Shown here: one piece after another, positions 17,915 through 24,087 of the stretch
Layout of the letters: every line of letters starts with the position of its first letter
Position numbering within the stretch: position 1 is the stretch's first letter
Source: Polaribacter sp. NJDZ03
GTDB lineage: Bacteria; Bacteroidota; Bacteroidia; Flavobacteriales; Flavobacteriaceae
DNA length: 64,000 nt
Direction of reading: 5' to 3'
NCBI RefSeq assembly: GCF_019263805.1
Contig: NZ_CP079195.1
Span: 871,501 to 935,500 of the forward strand
Notes under the pieces: generated by a model
Told to the model about the DNA's origin: nothing
The model's input: only the letters and a program-made list of their open reading frames with translations
Database searches by the model: none
Program-made: the position numbers and the translations under genes

Positions 17915-18373
17915 ATGGATTTAGAAAATGCCATCATAAAAATTCAAAACTTCGACGTCAATGATGATATGGAAGCTTATGAAATTAGTGAATTCTTTGA
18001 TGCTATTGGAAACGAATTAAGGGATGTAAAAACGTTTACAAGTTCTCAAAAGCAACAATTGATTCAGGTACTTTTTGATTTTCTAAAACGGCAAGATCCA
18101 GAGTTAGAAGAAGATTTTTCTTTCATTCATTTAATAGAAGCTATAGATCAACCAGATTACAATATTTATAATGCTGAATTGCTGAAATTTAATACAGAAA
18201 ACGGAACGATTACTACTACCCTTTTGTTGAATCGATTTATCAATGGTTTAAAAGAACAGGAACGTAAAAAACATATCGATTTATTAAAATCGATTTCTGA
18301 GAATAAGAATTATACCGATTTAGTGAGAGCTGAAGCATTGAGTTATTACGAACATCAAACTGAAAAAGGATAA
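17915..18373 (+). CDS. Uncharacterised helical protein
   Basis: A 152-residue acidic, all-helical protein (AYEISEFFDAIGNELRD, QQLIQVLFDFLKRQDPELEE, LLLNRFINGLKEQERKKHID, LVRAEALSYYEHQTEKG). The pattern recalls a short HEAT-like or immunity-type fold, but no family is recognised. It is 11 bp upstream of the endonuclease V-like gene, so the two are probably translated together. That makes it a candidate partner or inhibitor of that protein. Confidence 0.68.
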   Translation: MDLENAIIKIQNFDVNDDMEAYEISEFFDAIGNELRDVKTFTSSQKQQLIQVLFDFLKRQDPELEEDFSFIHLIEAIDQPDYNIYNAELLKFNTENGTITTTLLLNRFINGLKEQERKKHIDLLKSISENKNYTDLVRAEALSYYEHQTEKG

Positions 18374-18384
18374 AAACAACAATT

Positions 18385-18894
18385 ATGAAACTTGCTTTTG
18401 ACACTTATTATTACGACGGAAAGGCGAAAACAATTGCTGTAAGCTTTAACAATTGGGAAGATGAAGTACCTACACAAATTTACACAGATATTATTGAAGG
18501 TGTAGAACCGTATGAACCAGGATCTTTTTACAAACGCGAATTACCGTGTATTTTAAGTCTGCTTAAACAAGTGAATTTAGAAGAAGTAGACTTAATTATC
18601 GTTGATGGTTACGTTATTCTAGAAGAAAAACATTTGGGTTTAGGTGGCTATTTGTACCAATATTTAGAAGCCAAAATTCCGGTTGTTGGTATTGCTAAAT
18701 CTGAGTTTGTGTCTAAAACATCTGTATTTAAAGAAGTGATTCGTGGCGAAAGTAAAAAGCCATTGTATGTGACCACTATTGGAGTTGATAAAGAGGAGAT
18801 TTGCCACGCCATAGAACGAATGCACGGTAAATACCGAATGCCAACGTTACTACAGATTGTAGATACTAAAACCAAAGAAAATACTAAAAACTAA
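18385..18894 (+). CDS. Short endonuclease V-like protein
   Basis: A 169-residue protein with the RNase H-like core of endonuclease V, which in E. coli has 223 residues. MKLAFDTYYY matches the first-strand catalytic Asp (D6). YEPGSFYKRELPCIL matches YxPGFLxFRExP with the catalytic Glu. VDLIIVDGYVILEEKHLGLG matches PDLxxVDGHGxxHPRRLG, keeping the third Asp. IPVVGIAKS matches the VGVAKS strand. The invariant DGHG is DGYV, and the following His is replaced, so one metal-site or substrate-binding residue is lost. EndoV cleaves next to deoxyinosine or inosine in nucleic acids; this copy may be altered or inactive. Its place among SUKH and ankyrin proteins is unusual for a repair gene. Confidence 0.82.
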   Translation: MKLAFDTYYYDGKAKTIAVSFNNWEDEVPTQIYTDIIEGVEPYEPGSFYKRELPCILSLLKQVNLEEVDLIIVDGYVILEEKHLGLGGYLYQYLEAKIPVVGIAKSEFVSKTSVFKEVIRGESKKPLYVTTIGVDKEEICHAIERMHGKYRMPTLLQIVDTKTKENTKN

Positions 18895-18912
18895 TATTTA
18901 AAAAATATAATT

Positions 18913-19344
18913 ATGAGTACAGATTTTATTATAGAAAGCATTGACCTTGCTAAAAACTTGTTTAGAAAAAATTATAGAGATTTTATTTCAGAAAAACCGA
19001 GAACAGTTACTGTAGAAGATGAAGATTTTAAACTATATAGTTTTGAAAAGATGATTTCATTAACAAATATTGATGGTATGGAAGTGAGCGAAGCTCGTGC
19101 CTTAAGAGCTTATGCCACTACATTAAATGATATATTCGGATCTACAATGTACGACCAAAAAGGAAAAAAATGGCAAACGGGAATGTTATCTTCGAGTATC
19201 ACTATTGGAAAAAATTCAGAAGGGGATTTGTTATTTGTTGATAGACACGATGGTAAAACACTTTATATTTTTCGTCATGATGATGGTGGTTTGTTTAAAA
19301 CAAAAATGACTTTATACAAATTGATTAAAGCCTATTCAGAATAA
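18913..19344 (+). CDS. Possible small SUKH-like protein
   Basis: A 143-residue protein. The C-terminal stretch (GDLLFVDRHDGKTLYIFRHD, then GGLFKTKMTLYKLIKAYSE) has the shape of a SUKH domain end: GD-strand, acidic turn, strand, final helix. The N-terminal half is charged and helical. The match is weak, and I give it only as a possibility. It is the last gene of the operon, 18 bp after the endonuclease V-like gene and followed by a bidirectional terminator. Confidence 0.68.
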   Translation: MSTDFIIESIDLAKNLFRKNYRDFISEKPRTVTVEDEDFKLYSFEKMISLTNIDGMEVSEARALRAYATTLNDIFGSTMYDQKGKKWQTGMLSSSITIGKNSEGDLLFVDRHDGKTLYIFRHDDGGLFKTKMTLYKLIKAYSE

Positions 19345-19370
19345 ATTTTAATTACGTATCGTAAGTAATA

Positions 19371-19418
19371 AAAAAAACCAATTATAAATTTTATAATTGG
19401 GCTTTTTAGTTTTTTTAT
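19371..19418. terminator. Bidirectional terminator between convergent units
   Basis: A 10-bp stem (19378-19387 with 19391-19400, CCAATTATAA/TTATAATTGG) is flanked by an A-run on the left and T-runs on the right. It separates the plus-strand operon ending at 19344 from the minus-strand gene ending at 19427. Confidence 0.8.
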
Positions 19419-19426
19419 GACTGAAA

Positions 19427-20197
19427 TTATTCGGTATATCTTAAAAATAAATGGTTTTTATTTTTAATGATGTTTGCTAATTTTTCAAATTCTGATTCGG
19501 TGGTGTTATACAGTTTTGCTAAGTCGGCTATCAATGCTTTTAATTCATTGTCTTTTAAATGCTCATTTTTAATGAATCCTAAAAAGGAAGCACCAATGCC
19601 AAAAAGTTCAAGATTGTATTTATCAAATAAGTGCTTAGATAAAGCATAATTTTCAAAAGGACTTAAATCTGCACTAAAGTATCCATTCGGAAATCCGGTA
19701 AGTCCTTCGTATGGCTTTTCTACGGGAAGAATTTTAAGAATCACCTGTTTGTCTAAAAATGCTAATGGAGATTCATTCATGTTTTCTAAATCTAAAACAT
19801 CATCTTCAGAATTGTTTATGTTTCTTTCACAAACTTTTTTAAAATCAATGCCTTTTGTTTGTTTTAAAAAGTTTTCTCTTATAATAAAATATTCAGATGG
19901 TGTAGAAAGATGCCCCAAGTGCTCGTTATCTTCATCATAGCATGCTTTGTCAAGTCCAGATAAATCATATCCTTCTGTATCCAGAAGAGAATTCCAATCA
20001 CAAGCGTGACCACTGGTATATTCAGCTTGACCTAAATCATCAAGGGTTAATATTATGGTTTTGTCTGGATTATTTTGTTTATAGGTTTTATAAACATCTA
20101 TAAGTTCCTCGTACGACTTTATGTCTTCTATTAAGAAACTGTCAAATAACATTTCCTGATAAGGCTCACGAGTTTTTATTAATTTTTCTATTTTCAT
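19427..20197 (-). CDS. Uncharacterised 256-aa protein, faintly DUF4253-like
   Basis: An acidic soluble protein. A segment in the C-terminal third (FPNGYFSADLSPFENYALSK, then YNLELFGIGASFLGF) recalls DUF4253, where a Trp/Pro loop is followed by a helix and GAExxG strand; the resemblance is slight. The N-terminal half includes YKQNNPDKTIILTLDDLGQA, a strand-turn-helix, but no catalytic motif. It follows the 124-residue gene by 44 bp and shares its dyad-type promoter. Confidence 0.65.
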   Translation of the reverse strand: MKIEKLIKTREPYQEMLFDSFLIEDIKSYEELIDVYKTYKQNNPDKTIILTLDDLGQAEYTSGHACDWNSLLDTEGYDLSGLDKACYDEDNEHLGHLSTPSEYFIIRENFLKQTKGIDFKKVCERNINNSEDDVLDLENMNESPLAFLDKQVILKILPVEKPYEGLTGFPNGYFSADLSPFENYALSKHLFDKYNLELFGIGASFLGFIKNEHLKDNELKALIADLAKLYNTTESEFEKLANIIKNKNHLFLRYTE

Positions 20198-20241
20198 AAG
20201 TTTTGTTTTGAATAGTAAAATGATAAATCTTGAGGGTTCTT

Positions 20242-20616
20242 TTAACCTGCTATACGCTTAATAGCCTCCATCTTTTTAAGAATGATGGGTACAAATAAGG
20301 CAAATTTAGCATTAAATTCTTCTTGTGTTTTTGCGGTGTTTAAATTTGTGCCCATAGTTACCCAAGAAGCACATAAAGCGTCTTCTAAACTATCTTCATC
20401 CGTATCTATATTTAAAGCTTTTATAAGATTAAAATTTTCATCCTGACTGTAAAAACCACTCTCTTTAACAATTTCAAAAACGAGTTCAAAAATACTTCTG
20501 GTATCTAAAAGTTCCCTAATCTCTATTGTTCCTTTATCAGAAGCGCTAATAGATTCAAAGACATCTACCATTAAATTTTGTACACTATCGTTAATACCAG
20601 GGGCTAGATTTTTCAA
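20242..20616 (-). CDS. Uncharacterised 124-aa helical protein
   Basis: A small acidic protein predicted to be mostly helices (SVQNLMVDVFESISASDKGT, IFELVFEIVKESGFYSQDEN, EEFNAKFALFVPIILKKMEA). No signal peptide or known motif. It is the first gene after the dyad-type promoter at 20727-20773, with a leader of about 105 bases, which is long compared with the other units. The next gene begins 44 bp downstream. Confidence 0.68.
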   Translation of the reverse strand: MKNLAPGINDSVQNLMVDVFESISASDKGTIEIRELLDTRSIFELVFEIVKESGFYSQDENFNLIKALNIDTDEDSLEDALCASWVTMGTNLNTAKTQEEFNAKFALFVPIILKKMEAIKRIAG

Positions 20617-20726
20617 TTTATAATTTTTAAAAGTTGTTTTTTAATATGTATCGCTAATTATTTACAACTAACGAAAAGACGATATAATTTGCTATACTTA
20701 TAAAGCTACATCTCATAGATTTACGA

Positions 20727-20773
20727 CAAAATTAAAGAAGCACATACGTTTTTTTATCACTGTATTCAGCTAT
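20727..20773 (-). promoter_or_regulatory. Dyad-type promoter of the 124-aa/256-aa unit
   Basis: The plus strand reads ATCACTGTATTCAGCTAT at 20756-20773, and TAATTTTG lies on the minus strand at 20734-20727, exactly 21 bp away. The 18-bp element is identical to the one at 21539-21556. Confidence 0.88.
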
Positions 20774-20817
20774 TTTAATATTTAGTAATTTATTTATTAA
20801 AATAGAATTAACTCCAT

Positions 20818-20854
20818 AAAAAAAGGCATTCTTAAAAATAAGAATGCCTTTTTT
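20818..20854. terminator. Strong bidirectional terminator
   Basis: GGCATTCTTA (20825-20834) pairs with TAAGAATGCC (20839-20848) around an AAAA loop, with seven A before and six T after. It ends the minus-strand gene at 20873-21487. A degenerate relative lies at 21617-21640. Confidence 0.9.
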
Positions 20855-20872
20855 GTAATTATTTAAATTGAA

Positions 20873-21487
20873 TTATAATGGAATATGTCCTACAATAGTT
20901 CCTTCTTTTACAATAAAAAGAGAATTGGTAATAGGCGCATTTCCAAAACTATCATCATTCCAAGTAAAGTTGTGTAGGTATGCAAATTTATTCATTGTTT
21001 CTTCATCTACATCTCTAGAAATAATGGTCATACACGTTCTTCTAGGTATAGACACCAATAATTCTTCTGCATCTAACATAGCATGTGCTTTTAACATATG
21101 TGCTTTAGAAAGAATTATTTCACTAGAAAAATCTTTTCCGTTAGTAGCAACCGCTTTATTATCTAATGATCCAACAAATTCTAATTCTGCTTCATAGTTT
21201 CCTAAGTTTTCAAAAGCTTCACTTGTAATTTGTTTCCCATCCATAGTTTCTAAATGTTTTTGAGTTAAAAACACAAAGTTATCTGGTGTATCCATTCCAT
21301 ATGCAATTACCACTTCTGCTCCATTTTCAGCAGGAATTAAAGTATTACTTAAAGCACCTGCTTTTAAACCAACCCAATTTCCTGGTTTTAAAATAGGATA
21401 TATTTTTTTATCACTATTTTCAGTTTGTTCAATTATTTTTTCTATTTCTTTTGAATTTTCGTTTCCGTTAACTGTATTGCTCATCAT
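20873..21487 (-). CDS. DUF1444-like protein
   Basis: A 204-residue acidic soluble protein; tandem ATGs at 21487 and 21484 make the exact start ambiguous. FVFLTQKHLETMDGKQITSE, ILSKAHMLKAHAMLDAEELL, VSIPRRTCMTIISRDVDEET and a closing TNSLFIVKEGTIVG resemble the DUF1444 layout: a helix with bulky residues, then a DG/AEE turn and a VxxPxRxxxxI strand. The resemblance is moderate and was not searched. Monocistronic, with its own dyad-type promoter and terminator. Confidence 0.68.
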   Translation of the reverse strand: MMSNTVNGNENSKEIEKIIEQTENSDKKIYPILKPGNWVGLKAGALSNTLIPAENGAEVVIAYGMDTPDNFVFLTQKHLETMDGKQITSEAFENLGNYEAELEFVGSLDNKAVATNGKDFSSEIILSKAHMLKAHAMLDAEELLVSIPRRTCMTIISRDVDEETMNKFAYLHNFTWNDDSFGNAPITNSLFIVKEGTIVGHIPL

Positions 21488-21509
21488 GTTTTGTTTTTAT
21501 TATTTACTA

Positions 21510-21556
21510 CAAAACTAGAGAAGCATCTAAAAATTTTTATCACTGTATTCAGCTAT
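21510..21556 (-). promoter_or_regulatory. Dyad-type promoter of the DUF1444-like gene
   Basis: ATCACTGTATTCAGCTAT on the plus strand (21539-21556) is 21 bp from TAGTTTTG on the minus strand (21517-21510), a perfect -7 box. The ATG lies about 23 bases beyond the box. Confidence 0.88.
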
Positions 21557-21616
21557 TTCAAAATATAACGGTTTATCTCTTCTATACTTTTTTTAAAAAT
21601 ATAATGTACAAAAAAA

Positions 21617-21640
21617 GGCATTCTTTAGTATAAGAACACC
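21617..21640 (-). terminator. Weak hairpin after the GNAT gene
   Basis: GG-CA-TTCTT can pair with AAGAA-CA-CC around a small loop, leaving an internal CA/CA mismatch. It sits 30 bases after the GNAT stop and looks like a decayed copy of the hairpin at 20825-20848. Confidence 0.4.
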
Positions 21641-21669
21641 TTGTTGAATCTATCGTTAAATTTTAATTT

Positions 21670-22185
21670 TTAGTATTTTAAATACATTATATGATTTGGA
21701 TTGGTATGTGTCTCTGATATTTTAAAATCGAATGCTCCAGCAATATTAAAGCCCCTTTTTTTATAAAATTTCACGGCCTTTTGGTTCTCTGTCCAAACGG
21801 CTAACCAAATACCATTCTGGTTATTTTTCTTTGATAATTCTATATTAAAATCAAATAATTGAGCACCTAATTTTTGGCCATGAAAACGTTCTAAAAGATA
21901 TATTCTATCTAGCTTTGTAATAGTTACATCATTTATATTTTTGTTGGTAGTATCTAATTCTATTTTAGAAAAACCAGCAATAACAGTATCAGTATAAATA
22001 AGATGATACTGTACTTTTTTGTTTTCTAACTCTGTAAGAATCGCTTCTTTATTATATGCTTTAGAAATATAAAGTGCTATATCTTCTTTAGAAGCACTAT
22101 GTCCATGAGATTCAAGAAAAGCCTGTTTTCCTATTTCTACAATTAATTCGGAATGAGTTGTGTTTGCTTTTATAATTTCAACCAT
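21670..22185 (-). CDS. GNAT-family N-acetyltransferase
   Basis: A 171-residue acetyltransferase of the Gcn5-related fold, using acetyl-CoA. The central strand with AGFSKIEL is followed by LDRIYLLERFHGQKLGAQLF, the acetyl-CoA pyrophosphate-binding region (Q/RxxGxG/A) and its helix. NGIWLAVWTENQKAVKFYKK and RGFNIAGAFDFKI form the conserved final strand-helix (NxxAxxFYxKxGF). The substrate cannot be told from sequence. It lacks the shared dyad promoter and may be an independent housekeeping-type gene within the island. Confidence 0.93.
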   Translation of the reverse strand: MVEIIKANTTHSELIVEIGKQAFLESHGHSASKEDIALYISKAYNKEAILTELENKKVQYHLIYTDTVIAGFSKIELDTTNKNINDVTITKLDRIYLLERFHGQKLGAQLFDFNIELSKKNNQNGIWLAVWTENQKAVKFYKKRGFNIAGAFDFKISETHTNPNHIMYLKY

Positions 22186-22324
22186 TATTATTCGTTTTCG
22201 CTGCTATTTTATGTACTAATTTTCGATAAAATTACACCTTTATTTCTTCTGAAAATCTAACTTTTTATCTTAAATTGTTTTAGTATCATATATACACAAA
22301 TGCCATGTTAAAAAACATATTTGG

Positions 22325-22483
22325 TTAATAAACTCTAAAATAGAAATTCGGAATTAAAACAATACCAAGCATTACAAAAACAATAAAGCAACTTAAATAA
22401 ATATAACAATCTCGGACAAAGAAAAGGTTAGCTTTAAACCTATTATTTTTCATAACATTTAGTATTTCTTTATGTTTATTCAT
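22325..22483 (-). CDS. Putative 52-aa membrane peptide
   Basis: Reading down from the ATG at 22483 gives 52 codons before a TAA. A basic N terminus (MNKHKEILNVMKNNRFK) is followed by a hydrophobic segment of about 20 residues (CYIYLSCFIVFVMLGIVLIP). The ATG overlaps the stop of the upstream membrane protein by 8 bp, which favours translational coupling. No family is known. The support is positional and compositional only. Confidence 0.4.
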   Translation of the reverse strand: MNKHKEILNVMKNNRFKANLFFVRDCYIYLSCFIVFVMLGIVLIPNFYFRVY

Positions 22484-22961
22484 CTAATAACTTCTCTTCT
22501 TTCATTATTTTTTTTGCTATTTCGGTTTCATTTTTTCCATTATCTAATGAACCTGGTAACATTATGATACGCTTCTTAATTTTTCCGTTTTCATCTTTAA
22601 AAAGAACTTCAAAACGAGAACGCGTTATTCCGAATATTGCTTTTTTTAATTTAATACTCGTAATGTCTTTTCTTTCTATTATTGGTGTTGCAGAGTTATT
22701 AAAGCTTGCAAATATTCCATACATTAGAAATAAACCAATTATTAAATAAAATATAGACATTGGAATTTGACCTGTTTGAAAACTATCAAATGCTGAATAA
22801 AGTAAGAAAATAGAAATTCCTCCATAAATTATTAAAACTCGAGTGATGCTTTTTCCAACAGCCACTTTTGCCACATTCCCAATGATTCCATCTCTTGTTA
22901 AAATAATTTTATGTGGTAAAATATGACAAAATCCTGTTTTAGTTTTAAATTGTTTTTCCAT
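22476..22961 (-). CDS. Small two-helix membrane protein
   Basis: A 161-residue protein with two adjacent transmembrane segments (about 42-60 VLIIYGGISIFLLYSAF, and 70-88 IFYLIIGLFLMYGIF). A short cytoplasmic N terminus and a C-terminal domain (TPIIERKDITSIKLKKAIFG, RFEVLFKDENGKIKKRIIML) look PH- or PF-like. The pattern is common for proteins of the bacterial PH/YdbT type, but no assignment is certain. Followed by the overlapping 52-aa gene. It lies 85 bp downstream of the DUF4132 partner genes and may or may not share their transcript. Confidence 0.72.
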   Translation of the reverse strand: MEKQFKTKTGFCHILPHKIILTRDGIIGNVAKVAVGKSITRVLIIYGGISIFLLYSAFDSFQTGQIPMSIFYLIIGLFLMYGIFASFNNSATPIIERKDITSIKLKKAIFGITRSRFEVLFKDENGKIKKRIIMLPGSLDNGKNETEIAKKIMKEEKLLDE

Positions 22962-23046
22962 TAATTTTCTTGCTATTTTTTTAACTTGATCCTTTTTTTT
23001 TATTAATATTGAATAGCATTTTTTATTAAGATTTGTTTTTTAAACG

Positions 23047-23370
23047 CTACTCCTCTATTTTTAATTCTGTAAGATTAATTGTCTTATTTTCAACAAGTTG
23101 ACAAACTCCTTTACCCGAAATTTGTTTGGTGAAAATTTGAACATCATCTCCGTAAGAAACTCCTACATTTACATCAAATATAAATTTGGCATTATCAAAA
23201 GTGAAAGAATTAGTATTAACCTCAACAGAAACGTTAGTTGGTTCTAAGGTAACATCCCAATAACTGGAAGCTTCATTGCCGAATTCTAGGTTCACTAATA
23301 AATTGCTCCAAGTTTTATGATGATTAACAATTTGTGCTGCTAATTGGTTTTGTATGTTTTCAATATCCAT
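23047..23370 (-). CDS. Small uncharacterised protein next to the DUF4132 locus
   Basis: A 107-residue acidic protein, probably a beta-sandwich (ASSYWDVTLEPTNVSVEVNT, FTFDNAKFIFDVNVGVSYGD, VQIFTKQISGKGVCQLVENK). No signal peptide. It begins 19 bp after the 137-residue protein, so it belongs to the same unit downstream of the giant DUF5724/DUF4132-type protein. Function unknown. Confidence 0.68.
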   Translation of the reverse strand: MDIENIQNQLAAQIVNHHKTWSNLLVNLEFGNEASSYWDVTLEPTNVSVEVNTNSFTFDNAKFIFDVNVGVSYGDDVQIFTKQISGKGVCQLVENKTINLTELKIEE

Positions 23371-23389
23371 ATTTACTAAATTTAAAATA

Positions 23390-23803
23390 CTACCAATACG
23401 TACCTACTAAAAACGTCATTCTTATAAATGCAATGACACTTTCTGACGTTAATTCTAAAGGTGCTTTTAAATCGGTAATTTCGTCTTCATCTACAAAAAC
23501 GACAAACAAACCGTCTTTAAAAGAAAGTAAAACATTGTCTATTGCTTGTTGCAAATTTGCTAAATCTGTATTGGCTAACTCACCAAATTCTACTTTACCA
23601 CTTTCTGCTTTTTCTTGTATTTCTGCAGGACTTAAAAACCCAATTACATTAACTTCTGTTCGTTTTTTATTAAAAGCTTCTACTTGATTTTTTACACAAC
23701 CAATTAATAATTCTTCTAAATTTTTAGGATTTTCTTCTAAAGTAAAAGGCACTTTTTTAACCTTCTTCTTGCCTAGTCTTTTTAGTTGTAACGTTAATTC
23801 CAT
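23390..23803 (-). CDS. Small partner protein of the DUF4132-type gene
   Basis: A 137-residue protein beginning MELTLQLKRLGKKKVKKVPF, with an all-beta start followed by helices (NLEELLIGCVKNQVEAFNKK, AEIQEKAESGKVEFGELANT) and a final strand pair FVDEDEITDLKAPLELTSES / VIAFIRMTFLVG. From memory, proteins with this MxLTLxLKRLGKKKV start and a TDLDxPL...FIRLTFLxG end often neighbour DUF5724/DUF4132 genes in other bacteria, which fits its place here; no search was possible. The function is unknown. Confidence 0.7.
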   Translation of the reverse strand: MELTLQLKRLGKKKVKKVPFTLEENPKNLEELLIGCVKNQVEAFNKKRTEVNVIGFLSPAEIQEKAESGKVEFGELANTDLANLQQAIDNVLLSFKDGLFVVFVDEDEITDLKAPLELTSESVIAFIRMTFLVGTYW

Positions 23804-23822
23804 AATATGCTAAATGTTTTTT

Positions 23823-23910
23823 GCGTTAGGGATTGTCGTGGAAAGCCCACAGTGCGTTAGCACGAGGACTTGCAACAAAAGCCCGACCTCGCCTAAGCGA
23901 GGTAACGCCC
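23823..23910 (+). ncRNA. Structured flavobacterial repeat / candidate Flavo-1-like RNA
   Basis: The element opens with GCGTTAGGGATTG and closes with GGTAACGCCC, so GCGTTA and TAACGC form a closing helix. Inside are three hairpins: GTGG/CCAC, GTGC-GTTA-GCAC and a 7-bp ACCTCGC-CTAA-GCGAGGT, then the motif AGCCCGACC. A second copy with the same frame but different inner hairpins is at 52584-52669. Covarying inner stems and fixed ends suggest a structured RNA or a repeat moved as DNA. The name Flavo-1 is from memory and unverified. It lies in the 284-bp gap between the DUF4132-type gene and its partner, on the opposite strand. Confidence 0.65.
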
Positions 23911-24087
23911 TTGTTATACCAAATAAACATCAAAATGATCGATTAAATTCGTTTCTTTTTCCTTAATATTTTAATATAAAATAGAACCATAACTAAGGCT
24001 ATGATTAGATTTTCTATTTCATATTAATAAAAAATAATTCAAATTTATCATCAATAACTTTAAAATTCATTTGGTATTATTTTTAAA

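Noticed and set aside
18385..18894. Housekeeping nfi (endonuclease V repair enzyme)
   Set aside because: It is about 54 residues short, lacks the DGHG motif and is embedded in an accessory operon, so only an EndoV-like call is justified.
22186..22300. Possible dyad promoter for the GNAT gene, because TAATTTTA resembles a -7 box
   Set aside because: The 18 bp located 21 bp upstream have no similarity to the shared element.
23823..23910. CRISPR repeat or insertion-sequence end
   Set aside because: There is no tandem array and no transposase; the element is a single self-folding unit with another copy 29 kb away.
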